From Verrucomicrobiota bacterium (GTDB taxonomy: Bacteria > Verrucomicrobiota > Verrucomicrobiia > Opitutales > Opitutaceae), in the NCBI GenBank assembly GCA_016222805.1, contig JACRQG010000033.1, positions 1 through 64,000 of the forward strand: a stretch of DNA of 64,000 bases, written 5' to 3'. The position numbers were made by a program, and so were the translations under genes. Position 1 is the first letter of the stretch. The number at the start of each line of letters is the position of its first letter. Shown one piece after another: positions 8,279 to 17,527 of the stretch. The notes beneath the pieces are model-generated. The model did no database searches and was not told the DNA's origin. It saw nothing but the letters and a program-made list of their open reading frames with translations.

Positions 8279-10017
8279 GGTGAAGGAAGAAGCTGGCGCA
8301 CCAACGGCGCGACGACGGGCAGGATGCGGCCGGCGAGATCCGCGTGCCCGGTTCCGTTGGGGTGGCAACCGTCGGTGGTTCGCCCCTGCAACGACTGCCC
8401 CTGCTCCTGGGCCTCGGTCCAGGCGGCGAAATGATCCACGAGAGGAACGCCGGTCTCACGGGCGACGTTGCGACAGCGTCCGGCATAGCGGGCGAGCCGT
8501 TCGTTGGGGTCTTCGCCCAGGCCGTTCCGGCGGTTCTCCTCGCCGAAGCGGGGCGGAGTCATCAACACCGGCACGATGCCCGCCGCCCGCAGGCGCCCCA
8601 CGATTTCCCGGAGATTTGCCTCGTAGCTCTCCTCACCGAGGCGCGACGCAGTCTGGCCTTCGTCGACCCAGCCGTCGTTCGTTCCATACATCACCAGCAC
8701 GAGGTGCGGGCGCTGGGCCAGCACGTCGCGATCCAGTCTCCGCAAAGCCTGGTCGGTCCGCTCCCCGCCGATCCCGAGGTTGTGCACGAGCACCTTCGCG
8801 CCGGCCTCACGCAGCGCCGCCTGCACTCGCGCACTGAACGTCTCCGTCGGCAGCACCCCCGGGCGGGCCCCGCGGGTGATCGAATCGCCCAACGCCAGCA
8901 CGCGCACGGCCGGGCCGTCCAGGGGATTCCCGACTGGCCCCAGGAAGTCGGCCTCGTTCAACGCCGCGCACAACCGCCCCTGCATCGTGGAAATCCACAG
9001 CCGCCCCGGCTCGGCCTCGAACACATAGGGGTACGCAATCCAGTAGGCTGATTCCCGCTGCCCCGCCGGGGTGGGCTGCACCGCGAAGACCTGCGGCGCC
9101 GTCCAGGTGACGCCGTCGTTCTCCGAGAAGGCGATCGACAGCTGTTCCCGGCGCCCAAGCCGTTTCACCGGGTCGCGAAAGCGGTTCCACACCAGCGCGA
9201 CGCGGCCACTCGCCAGCCGCACCAGGGTTCCCGGGGAATCGCTCGCCTCGATCGGCGCCGGTTGCGGCACGCTCCATTTCACCCCGTCGCGCGAGTTCGT
9301 CTCGTAAAAACACCCGTGCGGCACGCGCAGCAGGAGGCGCACGACCCCGTCGGCCCGTTCCAGGACGGTGCCCTCGAGTCCGCCGCCATGCGTGGTCGCC
9401 CGCAGCCCGCTCACGGGATCCCGGTAGTTTCCCGCCTCACCGAGATCGATCACGTCGCCCGCGTGCCAGTTCTGGCCGAGGTCGTCGGAGTGGTAGACGA
9501 TCGTCACGTGGCGGCCCGGATTCGCCATCGCCTTCTGGGCCACCAGCAGAACCCGGCCGTTACGGAGGCGCAGGAACTGCCGCACGGCACCGCACCATCC
9601 GTCCTGGAGCAGCACCGGCGCCTCCCAGGTCAGGCCATCATCCGAACTCCGCAGCAGGTACACCGGAATCCGGCACCCCTCCTGCGGCCCGCCCTTCTCG
9701 TCGTCCCAGAGAAACCGCTTTTCCCGCAGGTTGAGGAAGGCGAACAGCACCACTCCCTCCCGGGTGCGTAGCAGGGCCCGCTCGCCGCTAGGCTCGAAGC
9801 GCAGCGAGTCGAAGATCGCCCGGGGCGTCCACGTCCGGCCTTCATTCCGGGAAACCAACGCCCCCCGGGAGTCCATGGTCAGGATCGAGCCGTCGCCCAG
9901 CCGCACAAAGGGCCCCTGCTGCATGAACGGCAACGGGGCGGCCTTGTCGTGCAGGATCACTTCCGCCCAGGTCGACAGGGTCGGGAGCAACGCGAGCACC
10001 AGGAGGCGGAGGAACAT
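8275..10017 (-). CDS. Fusion of Asp-box (sialidase-fold) domain and SGNH/GDSL esterase
   Basis: 580 residues. The signal peptide is MFLRLLVLALLPTLSTWAEV. Residues about 20-365 carry Asp-boxes SRNEGRTW, SSDDGLTW, SDDLGQNW and SENDGVTW. Residues about 370-580 are an SGNH hydrolase: GDSIT with the nucleophile Ser (near 378), GGE (block II), GTND (block III) and DGCHPNGTGH with the Asp/His pair (near 550). An esterase fused to a sialidase-fold domain suggests removal of acyl groups together with a terminal sugar, as sialate O-acetylesterases do, but the substrate is inferred. The frame is open upstream to 10230, and MREMVAYL at 10119 behind a G-rich tract is an alternative start. Confidence 0.82.
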   Translation of the reverse strand: MFLRLLVLALLPTLSTWAEVILHDKAAPLPFMQQGPFVRLGDGSILTMDSRGALVSRNEGRTWTPRAIFDSLRFEPSGERALLRTREGVVLFAFLNLREKRFLWDDEKGGPQEGCRIPVYLLRSSDDGLTWEAPVLLQDGWCGAVRQFLRLRNGRVLLVAQKAMANPGRHVTIVYHSDDLGQNWHAGDVIDLGEAGNYRDPVSGLRATTHGGGLEGTVLERADGVVRLLLRVPHGCFYETNSRDGVKWSVPQPAPIEASDSPGTLVRLASGRVALVWNRFRDPVKRLGRREQLSIAFSENDGVTWTAPQVFAVQPTPAGQRESAYWIAYPYVFEAEPGRLWISTMQGRLCAALNEADFLGPVGNPLDGPAVRVLALGDSITRGARPGVLPTETFSARVQAALREAGAKVLVHNLGIGGERTDQALRRLDRDVLAQRPHLVLVMYGTNDGWVDEGQTASRLGEESYEANLREIVGRLRAAGIVPVLMTPPRFGEENRRNGLGEDPNERLARYAGRCRNVARETGVPLVDHFAAWTEAQEQGQSLQGRTTDGCHPNGTGHADLAGRILPVVAPLVRQLLPSP

Positions 10018-10244
10018 GGGGAGCGGGACACGCCACGCGGCGCAACCCCAGCACAGCCATGCCCACCCCCGTCGCAACCGCAAGCCACTGGTCACAAGAT
10101 ATGCCACCATTTCCCGCATTGAGCCCCCCTGCCGATTGCGCCTCAGTGACCGCCACGCGCCCGTGCCGCGCGCCGCTCCTCTGTCCGGCTTCCGCTGCCG
10201 CAACCGCCCGCTCCGCCCTTCTTTCTTCAACCCGCTTCCTCTGC

Positions 10245-11024
10245 ATGCGCCCGTCGCTCATCCGCTCCCGCCTCCGCCAGGACCAGGCCGCCCGCATCGT
10301 GTGCCTCTACTACCCGACCGCGATGCTGCCGGCCCACGCCGCCCAGGCCGGGTTCGACGCCATCTGGCTCGACACCGAGCACAGCACGTGGGACCGGCGG
10401 GAACTCCAGCGTCTCATCGCCCACCACCATCTCGCCAACATCGACTGCATTGTCCGCACCGGCAGCCGAAACGCTCCCGAGCTCTATCACCTGCTCGAGG
10501 ACGGGGCCACCGGCCTGATGATCCCGCACGTCAACTCCGCCGAGGATGCCGCCGCCCTCGCCCGCGCCGTGAAGTTCCCTCCGCTGGGCCAGCGCGGCCT
10601 GGATGGAGCCGGCCTCGACAACAACTTCTACCTCGCCGGGACCGCCGGCTACCCTGCCGCCGCCAACGCCGAGACCTTCCTGATCGTCCAAATCGAAACC
10701 CCGGAGGCGGTCGCAGCCGCCGACGCCATCGCCGCCGTCCCGGGCGTGGACGGTCTCTTCATCGGACCTGGCGACCTCTCGCTCCGCCTCGGTTGCCCCC
10801 TGGACTGGGCGAACCCGAAGATGATCGCGGCCGAAGCCGCCGTCGCCGCCGCCGCCGCGCGCCACGGCAAAGCCTGGGGTCGTCCTTCCGGATCGGCCGA
10901 GGACATCGCCGCGCTGGCCAAGAAGGGCGCGCGCCTCATCGCCCACGGAAGTGATTTCGGTGCGGTGATGAAGATGATGCCGGCGTTTGCCGAGACCCTG
11001 CGCCAGGGCCTGGGCGGAACCTGA
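10245..11024 (+). CDS. HpcH/HpaI-family aldolase
   Basis: 259 residues, the normal length for class II pyruvate aldolases of the HpaI/YfaU group. The catalytic residues of that family line up: Arg71 (VRTGS), Glu151 of QIET (metal) and Asp177 of GPGDLS (metal). GQRG near 116 matches the phosphate/carboxylate loop. It should cleave a 2-keto-3-deoxy acid sugar to pyruvate and an aldehyde. The family includes 2-keto-3-deoxy-L-rhamnonate and related aldolases. It is cytoplasmic (no signal) and divergent from the Asp-box operon. Translation could begin further upstream, but MRPSLIRSRLRQ fits family alignments. The exact substrate is not decided by sequence. Confidence 0.85.
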   Translation: MRPSLIRSRLRQDQAARIVCLYYPTAMLPAHAAQAGFDAIWLDTEHSTWDRRELQRLIAHHHLANIDCIVRTGSRNAPELYHLLEDGATGLMIPHVNSAEDAAALARAVKFPPLGQRGLDGAGLDNNFYLAGTAGYPAAANAETFLIVQIETPEAVAAADAIAAVPGVDGLFIGPGDLSLRLGCPLDWANPKMIAAEAAVAAAAARHGKAWGRPSGSAEDIAALAKKGARLIAHGSDFGAVMKMMPAFAETLRQGLGGT

Positions 11025-11061
11025 TCCGGGCGGGATCGCGCCGCTCACGTTCGCACCCCCC

Positions 11062-12945
11062 ATGCCCGGGCTTCCCCTCCGGCACCGCGGCGACCCGGCC
11101 CCCGGGACCGGGAGCGGTCGGCTGGTTCGACTCGTGCGTGCGTGGAGCTGCCGCCTGGCCCTGACTGTCTCGGCCCTGCCCTGCGGCCTGGCCGCGGCCG
11201 AACCAGCGCCGCCTCGCATGCTGCTGCAGGGTTCCGGAGAATCCCTGGCCTTCCTGCGTCTGCCGGGCGGCAGCTTCGCCTTCTACAATCGCCTGCGCCC
11301 GGAAGCCACCCCGTTCACGCTGCGCGATCGCGCGGGAGTCCCCGTATCACTCCTGCCCTCGTTGCCGGCCGACCTCGCGGGCAGTCCGGTGATTCGCGAG
11401 AGCCGCGCACTGGAAAACACGCAGGTGATCCTGACTCCAGACCGCCGCCTGATCAGCATCCAGGTCCGCGGAGAGTCGCTCGACCCGGCCACCGTGAAGC
11501 TGGTGGGCCTGCCCCGTTACCTCGATCTCTGGATGACCTCGGCGACTCCCGCGCTCGCGGCCCCTTCCCGCCGCATCTGGCGCGGGTACAACGGATCCCA
11601 GATGGAGTACCAGCAACTGCCCGACGGCCGCCTCCTCGTGCCCTTCGGCAGCATGCAGCCCCATGCGCGGGCCGCTCCGCCGACCGGACGGCATGCGACA
11701 GTTGTCCTGTACTCCGACGACGCCGGCCAGACCTGGCAGGAAAGTCCCGCCCGGCTGATCTCCCCCTGTTATGACGGCTTTAATGGCAGCAATGAAGGCG
11801 CCTGCGAGCCGTCGCTCGAAGCCCTCGCGGACGGCCGCCTCTGGATGCTGCTCCGCACGCAGGCCGGGTTCCTCTACGAGACCTTCTCCGTCGATCGCGG
11901 ACAGACGTGGACCGCGGCCACGGCCAGCCGCTTCAGCACGTCGACGGGGCCTTCCAACCTGCTCCGCCTGCCCAACGGCTGGCTCCTGCTCGCTTGGAAC
12001 AATTGCGAACTGCCCCTCCGCCACGCGGGCCAGGGTGTCTACGGCGGTCGCGACGCTCTCCACGTGGCGGTCACCGCCGACGAAGGGCGCACCTGGCGGG
12101 GGTTCCGGGAGGTTTATCTCGATCATCGTCGCAACGACAATCCGGCCCGCTCCGGCGATCGCGGCACGGCGTATCCCCTCGGAGCGTACACCAAGGAGGG
12201 CTCGATCGTGATCCTCGCCGGCCAGGGCCAGGGCGGACGGAATCCCATCCTGATCGATCCCGACTGGATCGTCGCCCGGACCGCGCGGACGGATTTCTCC
12301 GACGGCCTCGAGCAGTGGAGCGTCTACAAACACCACGGCCCCGCCAAAGGCTGGTGGCGGGCCCGCGCCGTCGGCGGCCTGCTCGTCCCCGACCCGTCGC
12401 AGCCCGCCGCCCGGTGCCTGCAGCTGCGCAGGGTCGACGACCTTCCCGCCGACGTCGGCGTGTGGAACTTCCCCAACGCGTGGAAGGGATCGCTGACGGC
12501 GCGGGTGCGTCTTCCCCGCGGGACCGCCGGCGGCCTCGTCTGCCTGAACGACCGATTCTTCGATCCATCCGAGTCGCTCGGCCAGGACTTGGCCCAGTTT
12601 CGCCTGCCAATCAACGCCGACGGGCGGGTCGGCACGGTCACGCTGGCCCCGGAGCAGTGGCACGAGCTGACCCTCACCTGGGATCTCACGGCCGGCACCT
12701 GCGCCCTGGCGGTCGATGGTCAGCCGGCCGGCTCCGTCCCCCTGGGCTACGAGACCCTCAATGGCCTCAGCTACGTGCGCTTCGCGTCGACGGCCACCGC
12801 ACGGGATCCCGCCGGGCTGCTCGTCGGCGCCGTGCGCGTCGAGGCGACCGATCCCTTCGCCCCGGCCCGCACCGCGGCCGAGCTGCGCGCCCACGAGCAA
12901 CGCTACGTCGCGCGCGTCGTGCCACGCTGGCGGCCCCCCCCCTGA
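11062..12945 (+). CDS. Asp-box (sialidase-fold) secreted protein with C-terminal LamG-like domain
   Basis: 627 residues. A basic N-region and a hydrophobic stretch ([17 protein letters not shown]) form a signal peptide. Asp-boxes: [17 protein letters not shown] and TADEGRTW. The C-terminal part (after about 420) repeats the WNFPN / VCLNDRFF / VDGQPAGSV features of the protein at 2173-3921, so the two are paralogues with the same two-domain plan. It follows the aldolase by 37 bases on the same strand and probably shares its transcript. No FRIP-like arginine motif is seen, so GH33 activity is not established. Confidence 0.82.
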   Translation: MPGLPLRHRGDPAPGTGSGRLVRLVRAWSCRLALTVSALPCGLAAAEPAPPRMLLQGSGESLAFLRLPGGSFAFYNRLRPEATPFTLRDRAGVPVSLLPSLPADLAGSPVIRESRALENTQVILTPDRRLISIQVRGESLDPATVKLVGLPRYLDLWMTSATPALAAPSRRIWRGYNGSQMEYQQLPDGRLLVPFGSMQPHARAAPPTGRHATVVLYSDDAGQTWQESPARLISPCYDGFNGSNEGACEPSLEALADGRLWMLLRTQAGFLYETFSVDRGQTWTAATASRFSTSTGPSNLLRLPNGWLLLAWNNCELPLRHAGQGVYGGRDALHVAVTADEGRTWRGFREVYLDHRRNDNPARSGDRGTAYPLGAYTKEGSIVILAGQGQGGRNPILIDPDWIVARTARTDFSDGLEQWSVYKHHGPAKGWWRARAVGGLLVPDPSQPAARCLQLRRVDDLPADVGVWNFPNAWKGSLTARVRLPRGTAGGLVCLNDRFFDPSESLGQDLAQFRLPINADGRVGTVTLAPEQWHELTLTWDLTAGTCALAVDGQPAGSVPLGYETLNGLSYVRFASTATARDPAGLLVGAVRVEATDPFAPARTAAELRAHEQRYVARVVPRWRPPP

Positions 12946-13082
12946 GGCACCTCCGGCCCGGTTCTCTTCGTTGCCTCGCTCAAGAGGATCGCGAACCGGG
13001 AGACGATCCGAGAGGCACCAGTTGGCGCGCAGCCGCCTTGCGCCCGGTCGAGGGGTCGGCTCCAATCGAATCGCTTTCCGCC

Positions 13083-13961
13083 ATGAAATTCCCCGCTCTC
13101 GCTGGCGTTGCCCTCGCCGCCCTGTTTGTCGCCCCGGCCCTCGCCGCCGATGCTCCGTACCTCCTGAAAAGCAACCTGCCGTACGCAAGCCCCGCCCTCG
13201 AGCGCCAGGTGCTCGACATCTACACGCCTCCCGGCGCGAAAAACCTGCCGGTGGTCTTCTGGATCCACGGCGGCGGCTGGCAGGCCGGCGACAAGACCAG
13301 CGTGCAGCAGAAGCCGCAGGCCTTCGTTGAGCGCGGCTTCGTCTTTGTCTCCACCAATTACCGCCTCCTCCCGCAGGTCGAGATGGGCGAGATCTTCCGC
13401 GACGTCGCCCAATCCCTGGCCTGGGTGCACCGGAACATCGCCGCCCATGGCGGCGACCCGCGGCGGATCTTCGTCATGGGCCATTCCGCCGGCGCGCAGC
13501 TCGCCGCCCTCCTCTGCACCGACGACCGCCTTCTGCGCGCCCATGGCGTGCCGTTCGCAGTGCTGAAGGGCTGCGTCCCGGTCGACGGGGACACCTTCGA
13601 TCTTCCCGCCATCATCACCACGGCCGAGACCCGCCGGCGCGCCCACGGCCAGCCCGAGCCGAAATCCACCCACCGCGTCAAGTTCGGCACGGAAGCACAG
13701 CACCGCGACTACTCCGCCGTCACCCATGTCGCCCCGAACAAGGGGATCCCGCCGTTCCTGATTCTCCACATCAACGCCAACCCCGACACCACCGCCCAGG
13801 CACAGCGCCTCGCCGCAGTCCTCAAGGCAGCCAAGATCCCGGTCAAGGTCGTGGGCGATCGGGAGGCCAATCACAGCTCGCTCAACGCCAACCTCGGCCT
13901 GCCCGGCGATGCGTGCACGAAAGAGCTCTTCGCGTTCGTCGACGCAGCGTTGAAGCCCTGA
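13083..13961 (+). CDS. Secreted alpha/beta-hydrolase (carboxylesterase/lipase-like)
   Basis: 292 residues. The signal peptide is [23 protein letters not shown]. The oxyanion-hole motif HGGGW is at 62-66 and the nucleophile elbow GHSAGA has Ser135. The C-terminal REANHSSLN supplies the probable catalytic His. The fold is that of the BD-FAE / hormone-sensitive-lipase-like esterases common in polysaccharide loci of Verrucomicrobiota and Planctomycetota. It may deacylate the glycan attacked by the upstream enzymes. It stands 137 bases after the Asp-box gene and may be separately transcribed. Confidence 0.82.
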   Translation: MKFPALAGVALAALFVAPALAADAPYLLKSNLPYASPALERQVLDIYTPPGAKNLPVVFWIHGGGWQAGDKTSVQQKPQAFVERGFVFVSTNYRLLPQVEMGEIFRDVAQSLAWVHRNIAAHGGDPRRIFVMGHSAGAQLAALLCTDDRLLRAHGVPFAVLKGCVPVDGDTFDLPAIITTAETRRRAHGQPEPKSTHRVKFGTEAQHRDYSAVTHVAPNKGIPPFLILHINANPDTTAQAQRLAAVLKAAKIPVKVVGDREANHSSLNANLGLPGDACTKELFAFVDAALKP

Positions 13962-14022
13962 ACGAATTCGGCCGGTGAGCCGCCCGGCGGGTTCCCGGTG
14001 GGTGCGCCCGCGGGCGAACAAT

Positions 14023-15204
14023 TCAGGGGTCCCGCACTCCCGTCGCAGCCTTGGTGGGAATCGCGTCGTCCGCCGAGGCTGGCGGTGTGCCCGGCGCGAC
14101 AACCTCGCCGACTGGCAGGGCAGTGTAAGGCCACGCGGCCAACGCGGGTGCCCGACGCGAACCGTGCACCTCGTGACCAGCCCCCGGGCCAGGCGCCGGA
14201 TCAAACTCGCGCTTTACTCCCTCCCCCACCGCGAGGTGGAAGATCCGCACGTTTTCCACTCCCGACTCCAGGCGAAACACCCGCGCAGTGCGGTACACGG
14301 TGCAGTTCCGGGCGGTCACCCAGGCGCTCGCCCGATCCCCGCCCGATCCGCGACACCGGAAGGCAATGTCGTTTTCCACGAAAACACAGGAGTCGATCAC
14401 CGCCTGCACCTTCTCCTTCAGGTTGAGCGCCGCCCCGTTGCCGATCGCCCCGTGCCCCCACCCTAGCATCAAGGTGTGGCGAATCGTGATCCGGGCGCGC
14501 GGGCCGGCCGGCGCCACCTTGCTGTCAAACGCGTTTTCCCCGGGTCGTTCGCCGCGCCGGTAATCCGCACAGTCGCGGTCCAGCGGCCCCGTCCAGAGAA
14601 AACAGTGCTCGACCAGCACGTTGTCCCACGCCCAGGGCTCCACCTTCCGGCCGGGATCAAACTGCAGGGCATCTCCGCTCACATGGGAAATCTCCGTATT
14701 GCGCACGGTGAGGTTGAGCGGACGCCCGGTGATGCCGTGAGCGTCGAGGTTCTTCTCCGCCCGATAGGTGCCGTGGAGCAGGTGATGAATGTGGCAGTTT
14801 TCGATCCGCACATTGCGGCCGTACACCTCCACGCCGTCCCGCCGACCGTGCCGGATGGTGCAGTGGCGCAGCACGACGTCGTCCGCCGTGATTCGCACGA
14901 GATCGTGCTCTCCCCATTCGCCATCAACAAGGATGTTCTCGTACACCCCGGGTCGATCGATCACGAGGCGGGAAACGCGCTTCGCGTCCGGCCGCGCGCC
15001 GACCGGGCCCGCCAGCCCCGCAAGCACGGCCGCGGCGGCCTCGGTCAGGAACACAAAGGGCAGCGCGACGGCCAGGGCCGCCGCCAGCCGACCGGAACAC
15101 CATGCGATCGGCCGGGAGACCTCCGCCGTCCCGGGCGAGGCAGAAACGCCCCGACCACCGCTTCGAGTCAGGACCCCGACAAAGGCCCGCAGCCGACTCT
15201 TCAA
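14023..15204 (-). CDS. Right-handed parallel beta-helix protein, putative polysaccharide-active
   Basis: 393 residues from a TTG start. AGGAG sits 8 bases before the TTG, and TTGA overlaps the stop of the upstream gene, so coupling supports this start over an ATG inside the neighbour. A hydrophobic segment (about 40-70) is probably a signal or anchor. The body has repeated short strands typical of pectate-lyase-like helices (VRITADDVVLRHCTIRHG, NVRIENCHIHH, LTVRNTEISHVSGDALQF, ITIRHTLMLGWGHGAIGNG). Catalytic residues cannot be assigned. It could be a lyase, epimerase or glycan-binding protein. Confidence 0.72.
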   Translation of the reverse strand: MKSRLRAFVGVLTRSGGRGVSASPGTAEVSRPIAWCSGRLAAALAVALPFVFLTEAAAAVLAGLAGPVGARPDAKRVSRLVIDRPGVYENILVDGEWGEHDLVRITADDVVLRHCTIRHGRRDGVEVYGRNVRIENCHIHHLLHGTYRAEKNLDAHGITGRPLNLTVRNTEISHVSGDALQFDPGRKVEPWAWDNVLVEHCFLWTGPLDRDCADYRRGERPGENAFDSKVAPAGPRARITIRHTLMLGWGHGAIGNGAALNLKEKVQAVIDSCVFVENDIAFRCRGSGGDRASAWVTARNCTVYRTARVFRLESGVENVRIFHLAVGEGVKREFDPAPGPGAGHEVHGSRRAPALAAWPYTALPVGEVVAPGTPPASADDAIPTKAATGVRDP

Positions 15205-15767
15205 GTTGCCCGCTCCTTGGCGTCCGGATCCGACGCCTTCACGTAGCGGTCCAACGTCGCTCCGGGCGGCGCCCAGTCCGGCCGCCGCCGCACGTCCCTT
15301 TCGCCGGCGACCGAACCCGGCGCCGCGTGTTCTCCGCGCTCCCCGGCCGGCCGCAGCTCCCACCAACATTGGCCACCGTGGTTGTGCTCATGGTCGATGG
15401 TGAACCCCGCCTCGCGCATCAGGGGTCCGACCCAACCCATGCAATGGTCGCAATAGTCACGGTACTGCTCGAGGCCGTTGCGCAACAAGAACCCCTTGGA
15501 GGGACACTGGTGCATGTCGATCCGGAACACCCCCGGTTGATCGGTGATGGCAAAGCCAAGGTCCGGTGACTCCTCCGTCAGCGTGTGCCCCCAGTATTTT
15601 CCCATCCCGGCAAAGCCCTCGCCCTGGATCAGCTCCCGCGCGTGCCGCTGGCTGTCGCGGTAGATGGCCTGCTCCCAGTACTCGCGCACCAGGGCGTGAC
15701 CGCCCTGCCGCTCCAGCCACGCAAAGGTCCACTCGTAGTGTCCGCAGAAATCGTAACAGCCAATCAT
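15201..15767 (-). CDS. Small Cys/His protein, paralogue of 15814-16341; function unknown
   Basis: 188 residues with no signal peptide. The core (about 20-130) has KYWGHTLTEES, a beta segment, then QCPSKG, YCDHC and GGQCWWEL. The order CP - CxxC - C is also present in the adjacent gene, so the two are diverged paralogues. The pattern is reminiscent of the L-2-amino-thiazoline-4-carboxylate hydrolase-like family, whose active site uses Cys, but this is a tentative resemblance. After residue 135 the sequence becomes low-complexity and polar. It is translationally coupled to the beta-helix gene through TTGA. Confidence 0.68.
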   Translation of the reverse strand: MIGCYDFCGHYEWTFAWLERQGGHALVREYWEQAIYRDSQRHARELIQGEGFAGMGKYWGHTLTEESPDLGFAITDQPGVFRIDMHQCPSKGFLLRNGLEQYRDYCDHCMGWVGPLMREAGFTIDHEHNHGGQCWWELRPAGERGEHAAPGSVAGERDVRRRPDWAPPGATLDRYVKASDPDAKERAT

Positions 15768-15813
15768 GGGAAGAGGGGGTGCTTTCCTGGGTCCGACTTG
15801 CCGTGCCCGGCTC

Positions 15814-16341
15814 TCATGCCGGCACGGTCGTGATCGCCGCCGGGTCCTGCGGCGGCAGCGCGGCCTCTGGCTCCGCGTAGGTGTGGCAGCATGCTCCGTT
15901 GCCCCCCGCGAGCCGCATGATCATCCCCGCTGCTTCGGCCCGTGCCCGGCCAAGGTGATAACAGTGCTGGCAGAACTCCGGGACGATTTCCCGGCCGCCG
16001 GCCCGCAGGTGACGGATCGCCGGGCAGACTCGCACCCGCACCTCCACCCGATCGGGCTGCTCCACCACCTCCACGTCGGACCCCGGTTCCGCCGCAAAAA
16101 AGGTCCGCCAGTACGAAGCGACCGCCGGCAGCCGGCCTTCCCGCCACCGACGATTGGCCGGCGCATGATACGCGCGGCCCATCTCCTCGAGGTAACGCAC
16201 CCAGCCCTCGCGGCCCAGGCGCGTGAGCAGGAAGCGAAAGGTCGCATTGATCGCGAAATAGAAGTCCGCCGAACCGACCGGCTTGGTGTCGGTGTAGGGC
16301 AGCGGGGACGGTGCGGTTGGGCGGTTGTCTTCGGAGGGCAC
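15814..16341 (-). CDS. Small Cys/His protein, paralogue of 15201-15767; function unknown
   Basis: About 175 residues from a GTG at 16341. The ATG at 16428 would give 204 residues but would overlap the start of the divergent regulator and read through the lower-GC promoter gap, so I prefer the shorter form. Motifs: SYWRTFF, VEQPDRVEVRVRVCPAIRH, EFCQHC and NGACCHTY, matching position for position the CP, CxxC and Cys/His elements of the next gene. The conserved Cys may be catalytic or bind metal. It is first in a three-gene minus-strand operon ending with the beta-helix protein. The divergent GntR/LacI-type regulator is the obvious candidate controller. Confidence 0.66.
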   Translation of the reverse strand: MPSEDNRPTAPSPLPYTDTKPVGSADFYFAINATFRFLLTRLGREGWVRYLEEMGRAYHAPANRRWREGRLPAVASYWRTFFAAEPGSDVEVVEQPDRVEVRVRVCPAIRHLRAGGREIVPEFCQHCYHLGRARAEAAGMIMRLAGGNGACCHTYAEPEAALPPQDPAAITTVPA

Positions 16342-16388
16342 GGTGCGTTCGTGGGGAGGCCCGCAGGCACCGACAATCAGAGTTGTTC

Positions 16389-16398
16389 TTCCGCGGAA
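16389..16398. promoter_or_regulatory. Candidate operator palindrome TTCCGCGGAA
   Basis: A perfect 10-bp palindrome (TTCCGCGGAA) sits in the short divergent gap between the Cys/His operon and the GntR/LacI hybrid regulator, in a locally lower-GC stretch. Its place fits an autoregulatory operator. No second copy was noticed, so this is weak evidence. Confidence 0.3.
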
Positions 16399-16426
16399 AA
16401 CGAGTCCCTTCTCGTGGTCACATTTC

Positions 16427-17527
16427 ATGAACAGTTCGCCCGGTGTCCTCGAGTTGCCCCGCCGGATGACGCTGGCCACCCAGGCCGCGGAATCACTCCG
16501 CCGGGCCATCGCCGGGCACCTGTGGCGCGACTTCCTGCCGAGCGAGCGGCGCCTCTGTGATCTCCTGCAGGTCAGTCGCCCGACGGTGCGCGCGGCCTTG
16601 CGCCAGCTGGCTTCCGAAGGGCGCATCGCCATCACCCAGGGCCGGCGGATCCGCCTCGTCACCCACCCGGCACCGGCGCGCCTGCCGCGCAGCCGCGTCG
16701 TGGCCCTGGTGTCCCACCAGCCGCTCAGTCAGCTCGCCCATACCTCCTTCCAGGGCATCAGCGAGATGCGGACCCAACTCGCCCGCCAGGGATTCCGCAT
16801 CGATGAGTTTGTGTGCAGCGGCCGCACGGCCGCGACCCAGATTCGCCGGCTCGAAACCTACCTGCGCCAGAATCGCGTCCTCGGTTGCGTGCTGTCCTCG
16901 GTCAGCCGCGAGGTGCAGCAGTGGCTGGCCGCCCAGAAAGTCCCCGTCCTGGTGCTCGGCTCCTGCCACGCCAGTGTCGAACTGCCCTCACTCGACGTGG
17001 ATTACCGCGCCGTCTGCCGCCACGCGGCGGGCATCTTTCGGCGCCATGGGCACCGCCAGCTCGCCTTCCTGGTGCCGGATCTCGGCATCGCGGGCGATTT
17101 GGTGAGCGAAGCGGGGTTCCAGGAAGGCGCCAGTGCGCCACCCGGCGGAGGCGAAGTCCGGGCAACGCTCGTCCGCCACAACGGCACGCCGGCCGACCTC
17201 CTGGCGCGTCTGGGGGCGCTATTCCGCTCCCCCAGCCCGCCAACCGCACTGCTGGTCGCGCGGCCGGTGCACACCATCGGCGTGCTCGCGCACCTGCTGC
17301 GGCAGGGTTTCCGGGTGCCGGAAAACCTTTCCCTCATCGCCCGCGATCACGACCCGCTCTACCAGGACTACGTGGCGCACTACGCCTTCGCGGATGGGAC
17401 CCTGTCCCATCGACTGTCGCGCCTCGTGCTCCAGATGGCACACCGCGGACATCTCTCGAATGCTCCTGAGCTGATCTTTCCCCGGTACGTCGCGCGCGAC
17501 ACCGTGCGGGCCCCGGTCGTCCGGTAG
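16427..17527 (+). CDS. GntR-type HTH / LacI-type sensor hybrid transcriptional regulator
   Basis: 366 residues. The N-terminus is a GntR winged helix (residues about 12-75: LRRAIAGHLWRDFLPSERRLCDLLQVSRPTVRAALRQLASEGRIAI). Residues about 90-360 form a periplasmic-binding-protein-like sensor of the LacI/GalR class (SRVVALVSHQ, VLGCVLSS, VPVLVLGS, DYRAV, HGHRQLAFLVPD). Such hybrids sense sugars or sugar derivatives. A second in-frame ATG at 16466 would still keep the HTH. It is divergent from the operon ending at 14023 and upstream of the Gfo/Idh/MocA operon. Either may be its target. Confidence 0.82.
   Translation: MNSSPGVLELPRRMTLATQAAESLRRAIAGHLWRDFLPSERRLCDLLQVSRPTVRAALRQLASEGRIAITQGRRIRLVTHPAPARLPRSRVVALVSHQPLSQLAHTSFQGISEMRTQLARQGFRIDEFVCSGRTAATQIRRLETYLRQNRVLGCVLSSVSREVQQWLAAQKVPVLVLGSCHASVELPSLDVDYRAVCRHAAGIFRRHGHRQLAFLVPDLGIAGDLVSEAGFQEGASAPPGGGEVRATLVRHNGTPADLLARLGALFRSPSPPTALLVARPVHTIGVLAHLLRQGFRVPENLSLIARDHDPLYQDYVAHYAFADGTLSHRLSRLVLQMAHRGHLSNAPELIFPRYVARDTVRAPVVR

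Noticed and set aside
203-12945. Calling the Asp-box proteins true sialidases (nan genes)
   Set aside because: Asp-boxes show the fold only. The arginine motif of GH33 was not seen and no NanA, NanE or NanK is present.
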